Shown here: positions 13,946 through 22,200 of the stretch, one piece after another | How the letters are laid out: each line of letters starts with the position of its first letter | How positions within the stretch are numbered: the stretch's first letter is position 1 | Assembly (NCBI GenBank): GCA_038745535.1 | Contig: JBCDLI010000029.1 | Location: 1 to 28,353, forward strand | DNA length: 28,353 nucleotides | Origin: JBCDLI01 sp038745535 | Lineage (GTDB): Bacteria > Pseudomonadota > Alphaproteobacteria > Rhizobiales > Rhizobiaceae | Direction of reading: 5' to 3' | Position numbers and translations under genes: made by a program | Notes under the pieces: generated by a model | What the model was told of the DNA's origin: nothing | What the model saw: only the letters and a program-made list of their open reading frames with translations | Databases searched by the model: none

Positions 13946-14986
13946 TTAGTTTGTGAAGACTTGGTCGAGCGTACCGCCGGAACCGAAGTGCTTTTCCTGC
14001 GCTTCTTTCCAGCTTCCGAACACATCTTCAACCGTGAGAAGACGAACCTCCGGGAACTGTTCCGCAGTTTCAGCTTTTACGGTCTCGTTGTGAACGCGGT
14101 TGTTAAACGACGCGATGATGCGCTGGGCTTCTTCACCGTAGAGGAAGTTGAGGTAAGCCTCGCCCACTTCTCGGGTTCCACGATTGTCCGCAACGCGTTC
14201 AACCAGTGCGACGGGGAATTCAGCCAGCAGCGATGTTTCAGGCACAACGCGCTGGTATTCACCTTCGGCTTCGTTTGCGCGGATGTTCTCAACTTCGGCT
14301 TCGAATGTGATCAGAACATCGCCGATGCCGCGCTCAACGAATGTGGTCGTTGCGCCGCGACCGCCGGTGTCAAACACGGCAACATTGCTCAAAAGCTTGC
14401 CGACGAATTCTTGAGCGGCGGCTTCATCATTGTTGTTGTTCTCAAGGGCGTAGGCATAAGCTGCCAGATAGGTGTAACGCGCGTTGCCGCTTGTTTTTGG
14501 GTTTGGAAACACGAGTGAAACGTCTTCTCGGACCAGATCGTCCCAATCTTCAATGCCCTTTGGGTTGCCGCCGCGCACCAAGAACGCAGGAAGCGAGAAG
14601 TAGGGCGACGCATTGTTTGGTAGATCAGACTTCCAATCCGACGATACAAAACCGCCACGCTCGGCGAGAATGTCGACGTCAAGAACCTGATTGAAGGTTA
14701 CGAGGTCGGCCTGCAAACCCTGAAGAATGGCGCGGGCCTGCTTGGAAGAACCGGCATGGCTCTGGTTGATTGTGAGCGTGTTACCGGATTCCGCTTTCCA
14801 CTGTTCAGCAAAAACCGGGTTAAGCGCTGCATAAAGCTCACGAGCGATATCGTAGGAAACGTTCAAAATCTCCTGCTCTTCTGCTTTTGCAGGTGCACCA
14901 ACAAGTGATGTGGCGAATGCGCCAGCAAGCAGCGTCGCCGCGAATTGGCGACGGCTGAACGCTTTTTTGAAGGTGGATGAAAACAT
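13946..14986 (-). CDS. Periplasmic sulfate-binding protein, copy 1
   Basis: The 346-residue protein is a sulfate/thiosulfate-binding lipid-free periplasmic protein that delivers substrate to CysTW. It has a twin-arginine-like export signal (SRRQFAATLLAGAF at 11-24) with a likely cleavage after AKA near 35. Family signatures follow: LNVSYDIARELY (41-52), QSHAGSSKQARAI, the NPKTSGNARYTYLAAYAYA segment and the C-terminal VEDVFGSWKEAQEKHF. ATG at 14986 has GGAGC upstream. A paralogue is encoded 159 nt upstream. It could be Sbp-like (sulfate) or CysP-like (thiosulfate); sequence alone does not decide. Confidence 0.93.
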   Translation of the reverse strand: MFSSTFKKAFSRRQFAATLLAGAFATSLVGAPAKAEEQEILNVSYDIARELYAALNPVFAEQWKAESGNTLTINQSHAGSSKQARAILQGLQADLVTFNQVLDVDILAERGGFVSSDWKSDLPNNASPYFSLPAFLVRGGNPKGIEDWDDLVREDVSLVFPNPKTSGNARYTYLAAYAYALENNNNDEAAAQEFVGKLLSNVAVFDTGGRGATTTFVERGIGDVLITFEAEVENIRANEAEGEYQRVVPETSLLAEFPVALVERVADNRGTREVGEAYLNFLYGEEAQRIIASFNNRVHNETVKAETAEQFPEVRLLTVEDVFGSWKEAQEKHFGSGGTLDQVFTN

Positions 14987-15004
14987 GGATAGCTCCGTTT
15001 CGTT

Positions 15005-15047
15005 CGGGCAGTTGAATTTATGCTGCCCGTATCGCGGCTACCGATAC
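15005..15047 (-). promoter_or_regulatory. Two adjoining inverted repeats in the leader of sulfate-binding protein copy 1
   Basis: CGGGCAG/CTGCCCG (15005-15011 and 15023-15029) and GTATCG/CGATAC (15029-15034 and 15042-15047) lie side by side 19-61 bases upstream of the ATG at 14986. They could be operator half-sites or RNA hairpins in the 159-nt gap between the two binding-protein genes. No clear promoter or riboswitch pattern was recognised. Confidence 0.35.
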
Positions 15048-15145
15048 CGTTTCCGAGAAATCAGTTTCGAATAATTCCGATTTGAAGGAAATAATTTTTT
15101 CAAACGGCGAATATGGCCGCCATCAGAGGATAAATATTGTCGCAT

Positions 15146-16165
15146 CTACAGTGAGAACAGTCGCGACAGGGTACCCGTTTCAGAAAAGTGTTTTTGCTGC
15201 GCAGCTCTCCAGCCGCCAAAAGCGCTCTCCACCGTGAGCAGCGCGACGTTACGAAAGTGGTCTGTATTTGCAGACATCACGCGCTCGTCGCGCACGCGAT
15301 AGTTCAAATCGGCTGCTATATTCTGCGCTGCATTGGAGAACAGAAATGCGAGATATGCCTCAGCGGCCCTGGCTTTTCGTTCATCTTGCAGCGTTCGGCT
15401 AAGCACCGCGACCTTGATGTCAGCGGCAATTGAGACGCTTGGCATAACGGTCTCAAAAACTGACTGAATCATATCCTTTTGGATGTTTGCCGCCTCAAAT
15501 TCATAGGTGACGAGCACATCCCCAAGACCGCGCTCAACAAATGTTGTCGTCGAGCCTCTCGCACCGGTATCAAACACGGTAACGTTCTCAAACAGCGCCG
15601 CGAGAAAATTCGCCATCGCCGCTTGGTCGCCGGAAAAATTGCGCTCGGCGTATGCATAGGCAGACAAATAAATGTACCGAGCAGCACCGCTCGTGCGCGG
15701 GTTTGGCATCACGACCGCAACGTCTTCGCGCGCGAGGTCGGACCAATCCTGGATCGCTTTCGGATTTTCTTCCCGCACCTTGAAGACCGGTAACGTGTAA
15801 AATGGAGATGCAGAATACGGGTAAGCACTTTGCCAGTCGCGTGAGATTAAACCGCGGTCGGCGAGCACCTGCACATCGAGTTCTTGGCTGAATGTGACCA
15901 CATCTGCGCGCAGCCCCTGCATAATCGCTCGCGCCTGCTTGGATGAGGCTGCATGGCTCTGGTCGATGGAAATACGTTGCCCATTTTCGCGCTGCCAATA
16001 GGCTTCAAACTCCGCATTCAGCGTAGCGAACAGTTCGCGCCCGGTATCAAACGAGACGTTTAAAAGCGCGGCGTCAGCCACATTTGCGCGTGATGTCGAA
16101 AGGACAATGGGAACCGTCGCCAGTCCCTTCAGAAAAGTTCTTTTAGTCGTTTGCAACGTCGCCAT
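15146..16165 (-). CDS. Periplasmic sulfate-binding protein, copy 2
   Basis: This 339-residue paralogue of the next gene has the same family signatures: LNVSFDTGRELF (35-46), QSHAASSKQARAIMQG, NPRTSGAARYIYLSAYAYA and VESAFGGWRAAQQKHF. Its signal region TKRTFLKGLATVPIVL is close to the twin-arginine consensus, with Lys in place of the first Arg. ATG at 16165 with AGG upstream is preferred over TTG at 16171. It begins 44 nt after trmB, leaving little room for a promoter, so it may be read through from metK-trmB. The copies have clearly diverged (SYD versus SFD at the binding-loop motif, many substitutions), so they may differ in ligand or affinity. Confidence 0.92.
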   Translation of the reverse strand: MATLQTTKRTFLKGLATVPIVLSTSRANVADAALLNVSFDTGRELFATLNAEFEAYWQRENGQRISIDQSHAASSKQARAIMQGLRADVVTFSQELDVQVLADRGLISRDWQSAYPYSASPFYTLPVFKVREENPKAIQDWSDLAREDVAVVMPNPRTSGAARYIYLSAYAYAERNFSGDQAAMANFLAALFENVTVFDTGARGSTTTFVERGLGDVLVTYEFEAANIQKDMIQSVFETVMPSVSIAADIKVAVLSRTLQDERKARAAEAYLAFLFSNAAQNIAADLNYRVRDERVMSANTDHFRNVALLTVESAFGGWRAAQQKHFSETGTLSRLFSL

Positions 16166-16209
16166 CCCCAAAGACCTAGCGACAGAGAAGGCCCCGGTTC
16201 AAGAGCGTT

Positions 16210-16902
16210 TTAGAGCCGCTTGAATGTGAGATACGAAGGCGTGCGTCCTTCACGAAAGGCCTTGGCTTCATAGCGTGTGCCCGGCCAATTGGCGTAAGCA
16301 CTGCGCCAATCGTCCGGTGAACCGGCACACCACTGAAATGCCGAATGCCGATCGGTCTTTTGCAGCGTCCAGTTTACATAGGTGTCGATGTCGGATGCGT
16401 AGCGAAACAGAGCGCCCGGCTTCATAACGCGAGCGAACCGATCCAGATTGGCCTCGTTCACGAACCGACGTTTCCAGTGACGCTTCTTTGGCCATGGATC
16501 GGGGTAGAAAAGGTCAATCCCGTGAAGCGATTGATCCGGTAGCCAGTCCAGCAATTGCGTTGCGTCATTGTCGTAGACGCGGATGTTGTGGCGACCATCA
16601 TCAACGGCATCCCGCAGAAAGCGCGCCATGGAATTCACAAAGGGCTCGACGCCGATAAAACCGACATCGGGATAAAGACCGGACTCATTGAGTAGATGCT
16701 CACCGGCGCCAAAGCCGATTTCGAGCCGTACTGATTTCACTGGTGCATAAAAAAGCGCTGTCAGATCCGTCAGCGGCGCTTTGTCCAGATCAATCCGCCA
16801 TTTGGGCAGGACGTCGCTCAGCGCTTCGGCAGCGCCCTGTTTCACCGGCTTGCCGCGCCTGCGGCCCCAAAAAGCTTCGGTCGAGCGCGACGGTCTGGTC
16901 AT
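16210..16902 (-). CDS. trmB: tRNA (guanine-N7-)-methyltransferase
   Basis: TrmB uses SAM to methylate N7 of G46 in the variable loop of tRNAs. The 230-residue protein shows the SAM-binding motif RLEIGFGAGEH, then GVEPF, and the family signature DLFYPDPWPKKRHWKRRF. The C-terminus SYLTFKRL is normal for the family. ATG at 16902 is used; the upstream GAG is a weak binding site. It starts 27 nt after metK, whose product supplies its methyl donor, and the two are probably co-transcribed. Confidence 0.96.
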   Translation of the reverse strand: MTRPSRSTEAFWGRRRGKPVKQGAAEALSDVLPKWRIDLDKAPLTDLTALFYAPVKSVRLEIGFGAGEHLLNESGLYPDVGFIGVEPFVNSMARFLRDAVDDGRHNIRVYDNDATQLLDWLPDQSLHGIDLFYPDPWPKKRHWKRRFVNEANLDRFARVMKPGALFRYASDIDTYVNWTLQKTDRHSAFQWCAGSPDDWRSAYANWPGTRYEAKAFREGRTPSYLTFKRL

Positions 16903-16929
16903 CTCAAGAAAGTACAGCGCGGCCGCGGT

Positions 16930-18183
16930 TTAAGCGAACTCTTTGACCGCTTCTTTCAACGGCTTTTGAAGATCGGTCTTCTCCCACGAAAACGATCCGC
17001 CGCGGCCTGACTTGCGGCCAAAATGACCGTAGGCCGCAGTTTGCGCATAGATCGGCTTGTTCAGGTCAAGATGCTTGCGAATGCCTGACGGAGAGAGATC
17101 CATCGTCTTGCGGATCGCGCTTTCAATGGTTGCCTCGTCCACCTTTCCGGTGCCGTGGGTATTCACGTAAACTGACAGTGGCTGCGCTACACCGATCGCA
17201 TAGGAAAGCTGGATCGTGCATTTTTCAGCCAGTTTCGCAGCGACCACGTTCTTTGCCAGATAGCGTGCGGCGTAGGCAGCGGAGCGATCCACCTTAGTGG
17301 TGTCCTTGCCTGAAAATGCGCCGCCACCGTGGGGTGCAGCGCCGCCATAGGTGTCGACAATGATCTTGCGGCCGGTCAGACCTGCATCGCCGTCGGGACC
17401 ACCGATAACGAACTTGCCTGTCGGGTTGATGTGCCACGCGCAATCATCGGCGATTGCCAGACCGCCATCGTCGAGAACCTCACGAATGTAGGGTTCAACA
17501 ACGCTTCGGACCTTTTTGGAGTCCCAGCTCTCATCGAGGTGCTGTGTAGACAGCACGATGGCTGTTGCGTCGGTTGGCTTGCCCTCCACATAACGGACAG
17601 TGATTTGCGATTTGGCATCCGGCCCAAGTTTGGCAGCGTCGCCCTCGCCACTCTTTCGGGCAGTGGCCAGAACTTCGAGAATTTTGTGCGAGTAGAAGAT
17701 AGGTGCGGGCATCAGTTCTGCCGTCTCACCGCAGGCATAACCAAACATGATGCCCTGGTCACCGGCACCTTCTTCGCCCTGACGGTCGGCAGCATTGTCC
17801 ACGCCCTGTGCGATGTCTGCTGACTGAGCGTGAAGCAAAACGTCGACCTTACAGGTTTTCCAGTGGAAGCCGTCCTGCTCATAGCCAATGTCGCGTATGG
17901 CGCGGCGCGCCGCTGACCGGAAGCGGCTTGGGTTCACGACTTGCTTGCCATTTTTATCGGTTTTCATGAGCGTCGCGGGCACACGGACTTCGCCAGCGAT
18001 CACAACCTTGTCAGTGGTGGCTAGCGTTTCGCACGCCACACGGACATCCCACGGGTCCATGCCGGTCTTACGGGCCTCTTTGTAGATCATGTCTACAATT
18101 TCATCGGAAATGCGGTCGCAGACCTTATCCGGATGGCCCTCCGAAACTGATTCACTGGTGAACAGGTAATTTTGGCGGGCCAT
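16930..18183 (-). CDS. metK: S-adenosylmethionine synthetase
   Basis: MetK makes S-adenosylmethionine from methionine and ATP in the cytoplasm. The 417-residue protein has ESVSEGHPDK at the N-terminus (His17 and Asp19 region of the active site), GDQGIMFGYA, and the glycine-rich loop GGGAFSGKDTTKVDRSAAY. It is slightly longer than the roughly 385-residue enterobacterial enzyme, as usual in alphaproteobacteria. ATG at 18183 has only a weak ribosome site. A promoter candidate lies about 60-85 nt upstream. It precedes trmB in an apparent two-gene unit. Confidence 0.98.
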   Translation of the reverse strand: MARQNYLFTSESVSEGHPDKVCDRISDEIVDMIYKEARKTGMDPWDVRVACETLATTDKVVIAGEVRVPATLMKTDKNGKQVVNPSRFRSAARRAIRDIGYEQDGFHWKTCKVDVLLHAQSADIAQGVDNAADRQGEEGAGDQGIMFGYACGETAELMPAPIFYSHKILEVLATARKSGEGDAAKLGPDAKSQITVRYVEGKPTDATAIVLSTQHLDESWDSKKVRSVVEPYIREVLDDGGLAIADDCAWHINPTGKFVIGGPDGDAGLTGRKIIVDTYGGAAPHGGGAFSGKDTTKVDRSAAYAARYLAKNVVAAKLAEKCTIQLSYAIGVAQPLSVYVNTHGTGKVDEATIESAIRKTMDLSPSGIRKHLDLNKPIYAQTAAYGHFGRKSGRGGSFSWEKTDLQKPLKEAVKEFA

Positions 18184-18205
18184 CGGAGTTTCTCATTTTC
18201 GGTCT

Positions 18206-18267
18206 GCGTATGCCGCGCACTGCCACGCGGACGCCGAGCCGATAGTTGCAATTTGGGGTAGGGTCAA
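18206..18267 (-). promoter_or_regulatory. Candidate metK promoter and leader hairpin
   Basis: TTGACC (18267-18262), 17 bases, then TATCGG (18244-18239) fits the alphaproteobacterial housekeeping pattern reasonably. Transcription would start near 18232, beside an interrupted stem made of CCGCG and CGCGG (within 18206-18234) in the roughly 50-nt leader. No SAM riboswitch class was recognised. Confidence 0.45.
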
Positions 18268-18302
18268 CCAATCCCATAGCCATACAAACATATAAACATG
18301 TC

Positions 18303-18312
18303 TGCATATGCA
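18303..18312. promoter_or_regulatory. Ten-base palindrome TGCATATGCA upstream of metK
   Basis: A perfect palindrome lies between the phrR stop and the metK promoter candidate, about 36 bases upstream of its -35. Position suggests a possible operator for metK, perhaps bound by the neighbouring HTH protein. There is no direct evidence. Confidence 0.25.
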
Positions 18313-18361
18313 CTATTCACGCAACCTCCACGCTGTGTGGACAGAATACACAGGGAAAAGT

Positions 18362-18784
18362 TTATTCGGTGTCGTCGTTGGAGAGTGTTTTGATGAGTTC
18401 GATAATCTTCCGGCGGACCTTCGGGTCCTGAATTTTCATGAAAGAGCGATTGAGCTGCAGCCCCTCGGCGCTTGAGAGGAAGTCGACCACATAAGTGGAC
18501 GAAGGCGCCTCGTCAAAACCGGCTTGAGCCGTTCCCGTTGTCTCGGGCACCGGGGCATCTTCAAAGAAAAAGGAGACCGGAACGTTCAAGACCGCTGCGA
18601 TGTTTTGAAGGCGGCTTGCACCCACACGGTTGGTGCCCTTTTCGTACTTTTGAACCTGCTGAAATGTAATGCCGAGGCTTTCACCAAGCTTTTCTTGGGA
18701 CATCCCAACCATGGAGCGGCGCAGTCTAATTCTACTGCCCACATGGATATCAATCGGATTGGGTTGCTTCTTCTGAGCCGGCAT
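18362..18784 (-). CDS. phrR: XRE-family regulator of the PhrR/PraR type
   Basis: The 140-residue protein has a Cro/CI-type helix-turn-helix (about 17-71; VGSRIRLRRSMVGMSQEKLG then ITFQQVQKYEKGTNRV) and a C-terminal region ending in PKVRRKIIELIKTLS. In Sinorhizobium a low-pH-induced regulator, PhrR, is encoded downstream of actA, which is the lnt homologue, exactly the arrangement here; the related PraR of Rhizobium affects polymer storage and biofilm genes. The ATG at 18784 with AGAAGGGA upstream is preferred to TTG at 18787. Gene symbol rests on position and family. Confidence 0.85.
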   Translation of the reverse strand: MPAQKKQPNPIDIHVGSRIRLRRSMVGMSQEKLGESLGITFQQVQKYEKGTNRVGASRLQNIAAVLNVPVSFFFEDAPVPETTGTAQAGFDEAPSSTYVVDFLSSAEGLQLNRSFMKIQDPKVRRKIIELIKTLSNDDTE

Positions 18785-18825
18785 CAAAGGTCCCTTCTAA
18801 ATAACATAAAATATAAGGACCATGC

Positions 18826-18879
18826 GCGTTTGCCCCCAAACGCACGTCCGGTATGTGCACCCCGTCGCATAGCTGTCAA
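18826..18879 (-). promoter_or_regulatory. Promoter -35 match and stem-loop in the lnt-phrR gap
   Basis: A perfect TTGACA (18879-18874) has a poor -10 (CATACC) 18 bases on. Downstream, GCGTTTG and CAAACGC (18826-18832 and 18837-18843) make a perfect 7-bp stem with a 4-base loop. No U tract follows, so it is not a typical terminator for lnt; it would be in the phrR leader. Confidence 0.35.
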
Positions 18880-18888
18880 CGCTGGCCG

Positions 18889-20490
18889 TCAAGCCGTCGT
18901 GAAGTTTTCCCGCCATTTCATCAGCAACCCAGATACGAGGAAAAGTGAAAATATCAACCAATGGTAGTATTTTCCCTGTGAGGTGTAAAGCGTTTCGACT
19001 GTCGATGCAGGTAACCCAACATCGACAGATGCCTGCAGACTTAGCGCCAAGGGTTCGATCAAATTGCGGCCATGGGCATCAAAAGCGCCGCTCATGCCGG
19101 AATTTGCTGCACGCACCATGGGAATGCCGGTTTCCACAGCGCGCAAACGCGATTGGAAGAAGTGCTGATGGGGGCCCGGCGTGTTGCCGTACCACGCATC
19201 GTTGGAAACACTGATTATGATATCGGCATCACCGGCAGCGGCAACCGCATGGCGGGGAAATGTGGCTTCGTAGCAGATGAGCGGATAGACCGAGATCCCG
19301 CCGCTTGCCGTGAGTATTTCGCGACGATCTCCGGCAGTATATCCGCGGTCTGCCGCCGCGATGGCGCGGAGGCCCATGCTCTCCAGGAGCCCTCGAAATG
19401 GCAGATACTCGCCGAAAGGCACGAGATGAACCTTATTGGATGAACCGGTGATGACGCCGGTATCGTCGAGAACGGTTATTGAGTTGTAGTAACGTGGGTT
19501 TGCGTCTTCAGCAGTGGTCGCCAAGCGTACAGCGCCGGTCAGGAGTGTCTGACCGTCATTGAGCCGATCAGCAATGGCGGCAACCGCTTGAGGAGCTTGC
19601 GTGAGCAGGTAGGGGACGGCTGTCTCTGGCCAAAGCACAATGTCAGGTTCACGCTGATCATCGGCCGGTTCTGCATCGGTCAGGTCCAACAGTGTTTGAA
19701 ATTGTCCATCGAGGTCGCGACCACCGGTTTTCGTCGACTGGTCAATAGAAGGCTGAACGATGCGCAAAATTGTGCCTTCGGTTGAGTTATCTGCCTGCGA
19801 TAGTCGATAGGCTCCAAAGCTCACGATAGCGCCAAGTGGAATGATGAGAAGAAGCGCGACGAAGACGGGGCGCGCCTGTCGGTCTGCAAATGCGGCCGGC
19901 AGTGCAAACAGCAGTGCCGCTACGTAGTTTAAGCCGTCTATGCCGATCAACGACGCTGATTGCATCATTATCGGCGTCGGAGTAATTGCATAGCCTATGG
20001 CGTTCCAGGGAAAGCCCGTCGCGGCGTAGGACCGCGCCAATTCACCGAGCCCGAAAAAGGCGGCGAACACAAAAATACGGCCGAGCCCATCGGACCAGAA
20101 AGCACGCGCGAGCGCTGTCGCCAGTCCGTAAAAAATCGCCAACACAGCCGGTAATCCGGCGACGGCGAGCGGTATGAACCAGATAAAATCGCTCGCTTCA
20201 ACGAGCAGCGCATTGGCCAGCCACCAGACCCCAAACAGGAAGTAGCCAAAGCCAAACGCCCAACCAGTAAGGAAGGAAGGCATGGCGCGCCGAACTATTC
20301 CTCGATTCAGCGCCGGGACGCAGCCATCAAGCAAAAAAATGAGGACGGGAAACGCAAAGAAACAGACTACGAAGAAATGAAACGGCGCAGTGGCTAAGCT
20401 GGCAATTGCACCTGCGATGAATGCGACCGCGAGGCGGCGCGAGCCATTGAGCAACAATATCCGGTTTTTCAGCTCGTTCAGCGCAGTCAT
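18889..20490 (-). CDS. lnt: Apolipoprotein N-acyltransferase
   Basis: Lnt adds the third acyl chain to lipoproteins at the inner membrane, the last maturation step before outer-membrane sorting. The 533-residue protein has an N-terminal block of membrane segments (about 18-225), a nitrilase-like periplasmic domain (240-500) and a C-terminal membrane segment. The catalytic triad is visible: Glu289 (WPET), Lys353 (NKVHLVPFGEY) and Cys406 (ICYEATFP). The homologue in Sinorhizobium was named actA for acid tolerance. ATG at 20490 has a weak ribosome site; it is 64 nt after the corC-like gene. Confidence 0.96.
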   Translation of the reverse strand: MTALNELKNRILLLNGSRRLAVAFIAGAIASLATAPFHFFVVCFFAFPVLIFLLDGCVPALNRGIVRRAMPSFLTGWAFGFGYFLFGVWWLANALLVEASDFIWFIPLAVAGLPAVLAIFYGLATALARAFWSDGLGRIFVFAAFFGLGELARSYAATGFPWNAIGYAITPTPIMMQSASLIGIDGLNYVAALLFALPAAFADRQARPVFVALLLIIPLGAIVSFGAYRLSQADNSTEGTILRIVQPSIDQSTKTGGRDLDGQFQTLLDLTDAEPADDQREPDIVLWPETAVPYLLTQAPQAVAAIADRLNDGQTLLTGAVRLATTAEDANPRYYNSITVLDDTGVITGSSNKVHLVPFGEYLPFRGLLESMGLRAIAAADRGYTAGDRREILTASGGISVYPLICYEATFPRHAVAAAGDADIIISVSNDAWYGNTPGPHQHFFQSRLRAVETGIPMVRAANSGMSGAFDAHGRNLIEPLALSLQASVDVGLPASTVETLYTSQGKYYHWLIFSLFLVSGLLMKWRENFTTA

Positions 20491-20554
20491 CTTGGCGAAT
20501 CGTGATTTCCCTCAACATCACCGTCTTAGGACCACACCGCCGATATGCGAAGGC

Positions 20555-21688
20555 CTATTGTGGAGGCACGGCCCCCTCGCGTGAACGCATGGCGCGCCGA
20601 CGCGGGTTCTGCTTCACAGGCTTGATGATCGCCGACCGAATACGACGGGCATCGGCATCGCACACCTCGATCTCGTATCCGGTGAGACCATGGACCACCT
20701 CCCCGCGAATGGGAACACGGCCAAGAATGGAGAAAATCAGGCCGCCGATTGTGTCCACCTCGTCTTCAACGCCGTGTGCTGCGGTGAGAAAATTCTCACC
20801 GAGCTGCTTGTGCTTGCTCAGGTCCTCAAGTTCTGCGCGCGCGTCCACCCGCAGGCTGCCATCGGCGCGTTCCTCAATATGAATGTCGTCTTCGTCGTGC
20901 TCATCTTCGATGTCACCGACCACCATTTCGACAATGTCTTCAAGCGATACCAGACCGTCGGTGCCGCCATATTCATCGATCACCAGAGCCATCTGGGTCC
21001 GCTCAGCCTGCATGCGAGCCATCAGATCGGTGGCAAGCATTGACGGCGGCACGAACAATACGGGCCGATCAATATTGAGATCGGCAATCGTTTTTGACAA
21101 TTCGACCTGCTCAAGATCGAAGTCTGAAATTGCTTGGATAGCTTTGCCGTTTTTGACCGGCTTCGCCGCCGCGGTGTTGGTTTTGCGCGACCGCCGCCGT
21201 TTTTTGCGCGATGTCTCCAGAATATAACCGACGATGTCGCGAATGTGCACCATGCCACGCGGATCATCGAGGTTCTCGAAATAGACGGGCAACCTTGAAT
21301 GGCCGGAGCTTTCAAAACGGATCAGCAAATCATCGAGGCGGGTGGACATCTCAACTGCTTCAATTTCGGCCCGCGCGACCATAACATCGGCGACCCGCAC
21401 TTCGCGCAACCGCAAAATGTTTTCCAGCATCGCGCGTTCGGCGGGAGAAATCGTGGAATCATGGGCAGCCACATCCCCCAGCGCTTCTTCCAAGTTCTGT
21501 CGAATTGAAGCATTCGCACGAGGGCGAAATACGTAAGCCAAACGCTGGAAAAAACTTGGAAGCGCAGGGGCTTCAGGCGGCGCGTACACAACCGGCAAAT
21601 TTGCGCCAATTGCGACCGCCTCGGTACTCGGCTCCGGGTCATCGGGCGCGGGAGCGCCGGTTTCTTTCAACTGTGTTGGCGTATTCAT
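20555..21688 (-). CDS. CBS-domain protein of the CorC/HlyC family
   Basis: The 377-residue protein has two CBS domains (about 100-160 and 205-262) and a CorC_HlyC C-terminal domain (about 270-355), without the DUF21 membrane domain found in larger homologues. A Lys/Arg-rich linker lies between the CBS motifs (161-170, RKKRRRSRKT). Such proteins are associated with magnesium and cobalt efflux, and are often called hemolysin-like, a label with little functional support. ATG at 21688 overlaps the ybeY stop by 4 nt, and the ybeY-corC-lnt order is widely conserved, including in E. coli. Confidence 0.92.
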   Translation of the reverse strand: MNTPTQLKETGAPAPDDPEPSTEAVAIGANLPVVYAPPEAPALPSFFQRLAYVFRPRANASIRQNLEEALGDVAAHDSTISPAERAMLENILRLREVRVADVMVARAEIEAVEMSTRLDDLLIRFESSGHSRLPVYFENLDDPRGMVHIRDIVGYILETSRKKRRRSRKTNTAAAKPVKNGKAIQAISDFDLEQVELSKTIADLNIDRPVLFVPPSMLATDLMARMQAERTQMALVIDEYGGTDGLVSLEDIVEMVVGDIEDEHDEDDIHIEERADGSLRVDARAELEDLSKHKQLGENFLTAAHGVEDEVDTIGGLIFSILGRVPIRGEVVHGLTGYEIEVCDADARRIRSAIIKPVKQNPRRRAMRSREGAVPPQ

Positions 21689-22200
21689 TGATCTTCGTCA
21701 GATTTATCGTGAATTGCAATGTAAGGGTTCGCGATACCGTTTGCAGCCAATATTTTTGTCTCTAAACGTTCCATCTGCTCGGCAGCAGTGTCTTCTTCAT
21801 GGTCATAGCCCAAAAGGTGCAAAACGCCATGCACGATGAGGTGGAACGTGTGGTCGCGCATTGACTTCGCTGCTTCTTCGGCTTCGCGCGCTACGGTTTC
21901 GTAGCTGAGAGCGATATCGCCCAAAAGTGGCCCCGGAGTATCGCCAACGCTTAATTGCACCGGGGGAAACGACAGCACATTGGTGGGTTTTTCCTTATCT
22001 CGCCAGCTGGCGTTCAAAGTCTGAACCTCGGCGTCGTTTGTAAGGAGCACCGACAATTCACCGGCGTAGTCGGTCTGCGATGCATGACTCAATGCCGCGA
22101 TAACCGCTTTTTCGATCAACTGATTGAGATGATCATCACTTCCCCAGCGGGGTTCGTTGACGAGTACATCGATTTCAACTGCAATTGTCTGGGCAGTCAC
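21685..22200 (-). CDS. ybeY: Endoribonuclease YbeY
   Basis: YbeY is a zinc-dependent RNase involved in 16S rRNA 3'-end maturation and ribosome quality control. The 171-residue protein carries the diagnostic H-x3-H-x5-H motif, HGVLHLLGYDH, with metal ligands His124, His128 and His134. The start is GTG at 22200, overlapping the phoH stop as GTGA; no better in-frame start is present. It overlaps the corC-like gene by 4 nt as well. Confidence 0.96.
   Translation of the reverse strand: MTAQTIAVEIDVLVNEPRWGSDDHLNQLIEKAVIAALSHASQTDYAGELSVLLTNDAEVQTLNASWRDKEKPTNVLSFPPVQLSVGDTPGPLLGDIALSYETVAREAEEAAKSMRDHTFHLIVHGVLHLLGYDHEEDTAAEQMERLETKILAANGIANPYIAIHDKSDEDQ

Noticed and set aside
13877..14518. Plus-strand reading frame of 213 codons
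   Set aside because: It is antisense to the sulfate-binding protein copy 1, and reflects that gene's codon bias.
18184..18361. Possible SAM riboswitch upstream of metK
   Set aside because: The pseudoknot core of SAM-II/SAM-V and the four-helix SAM-I fold could not be recognised by eye.
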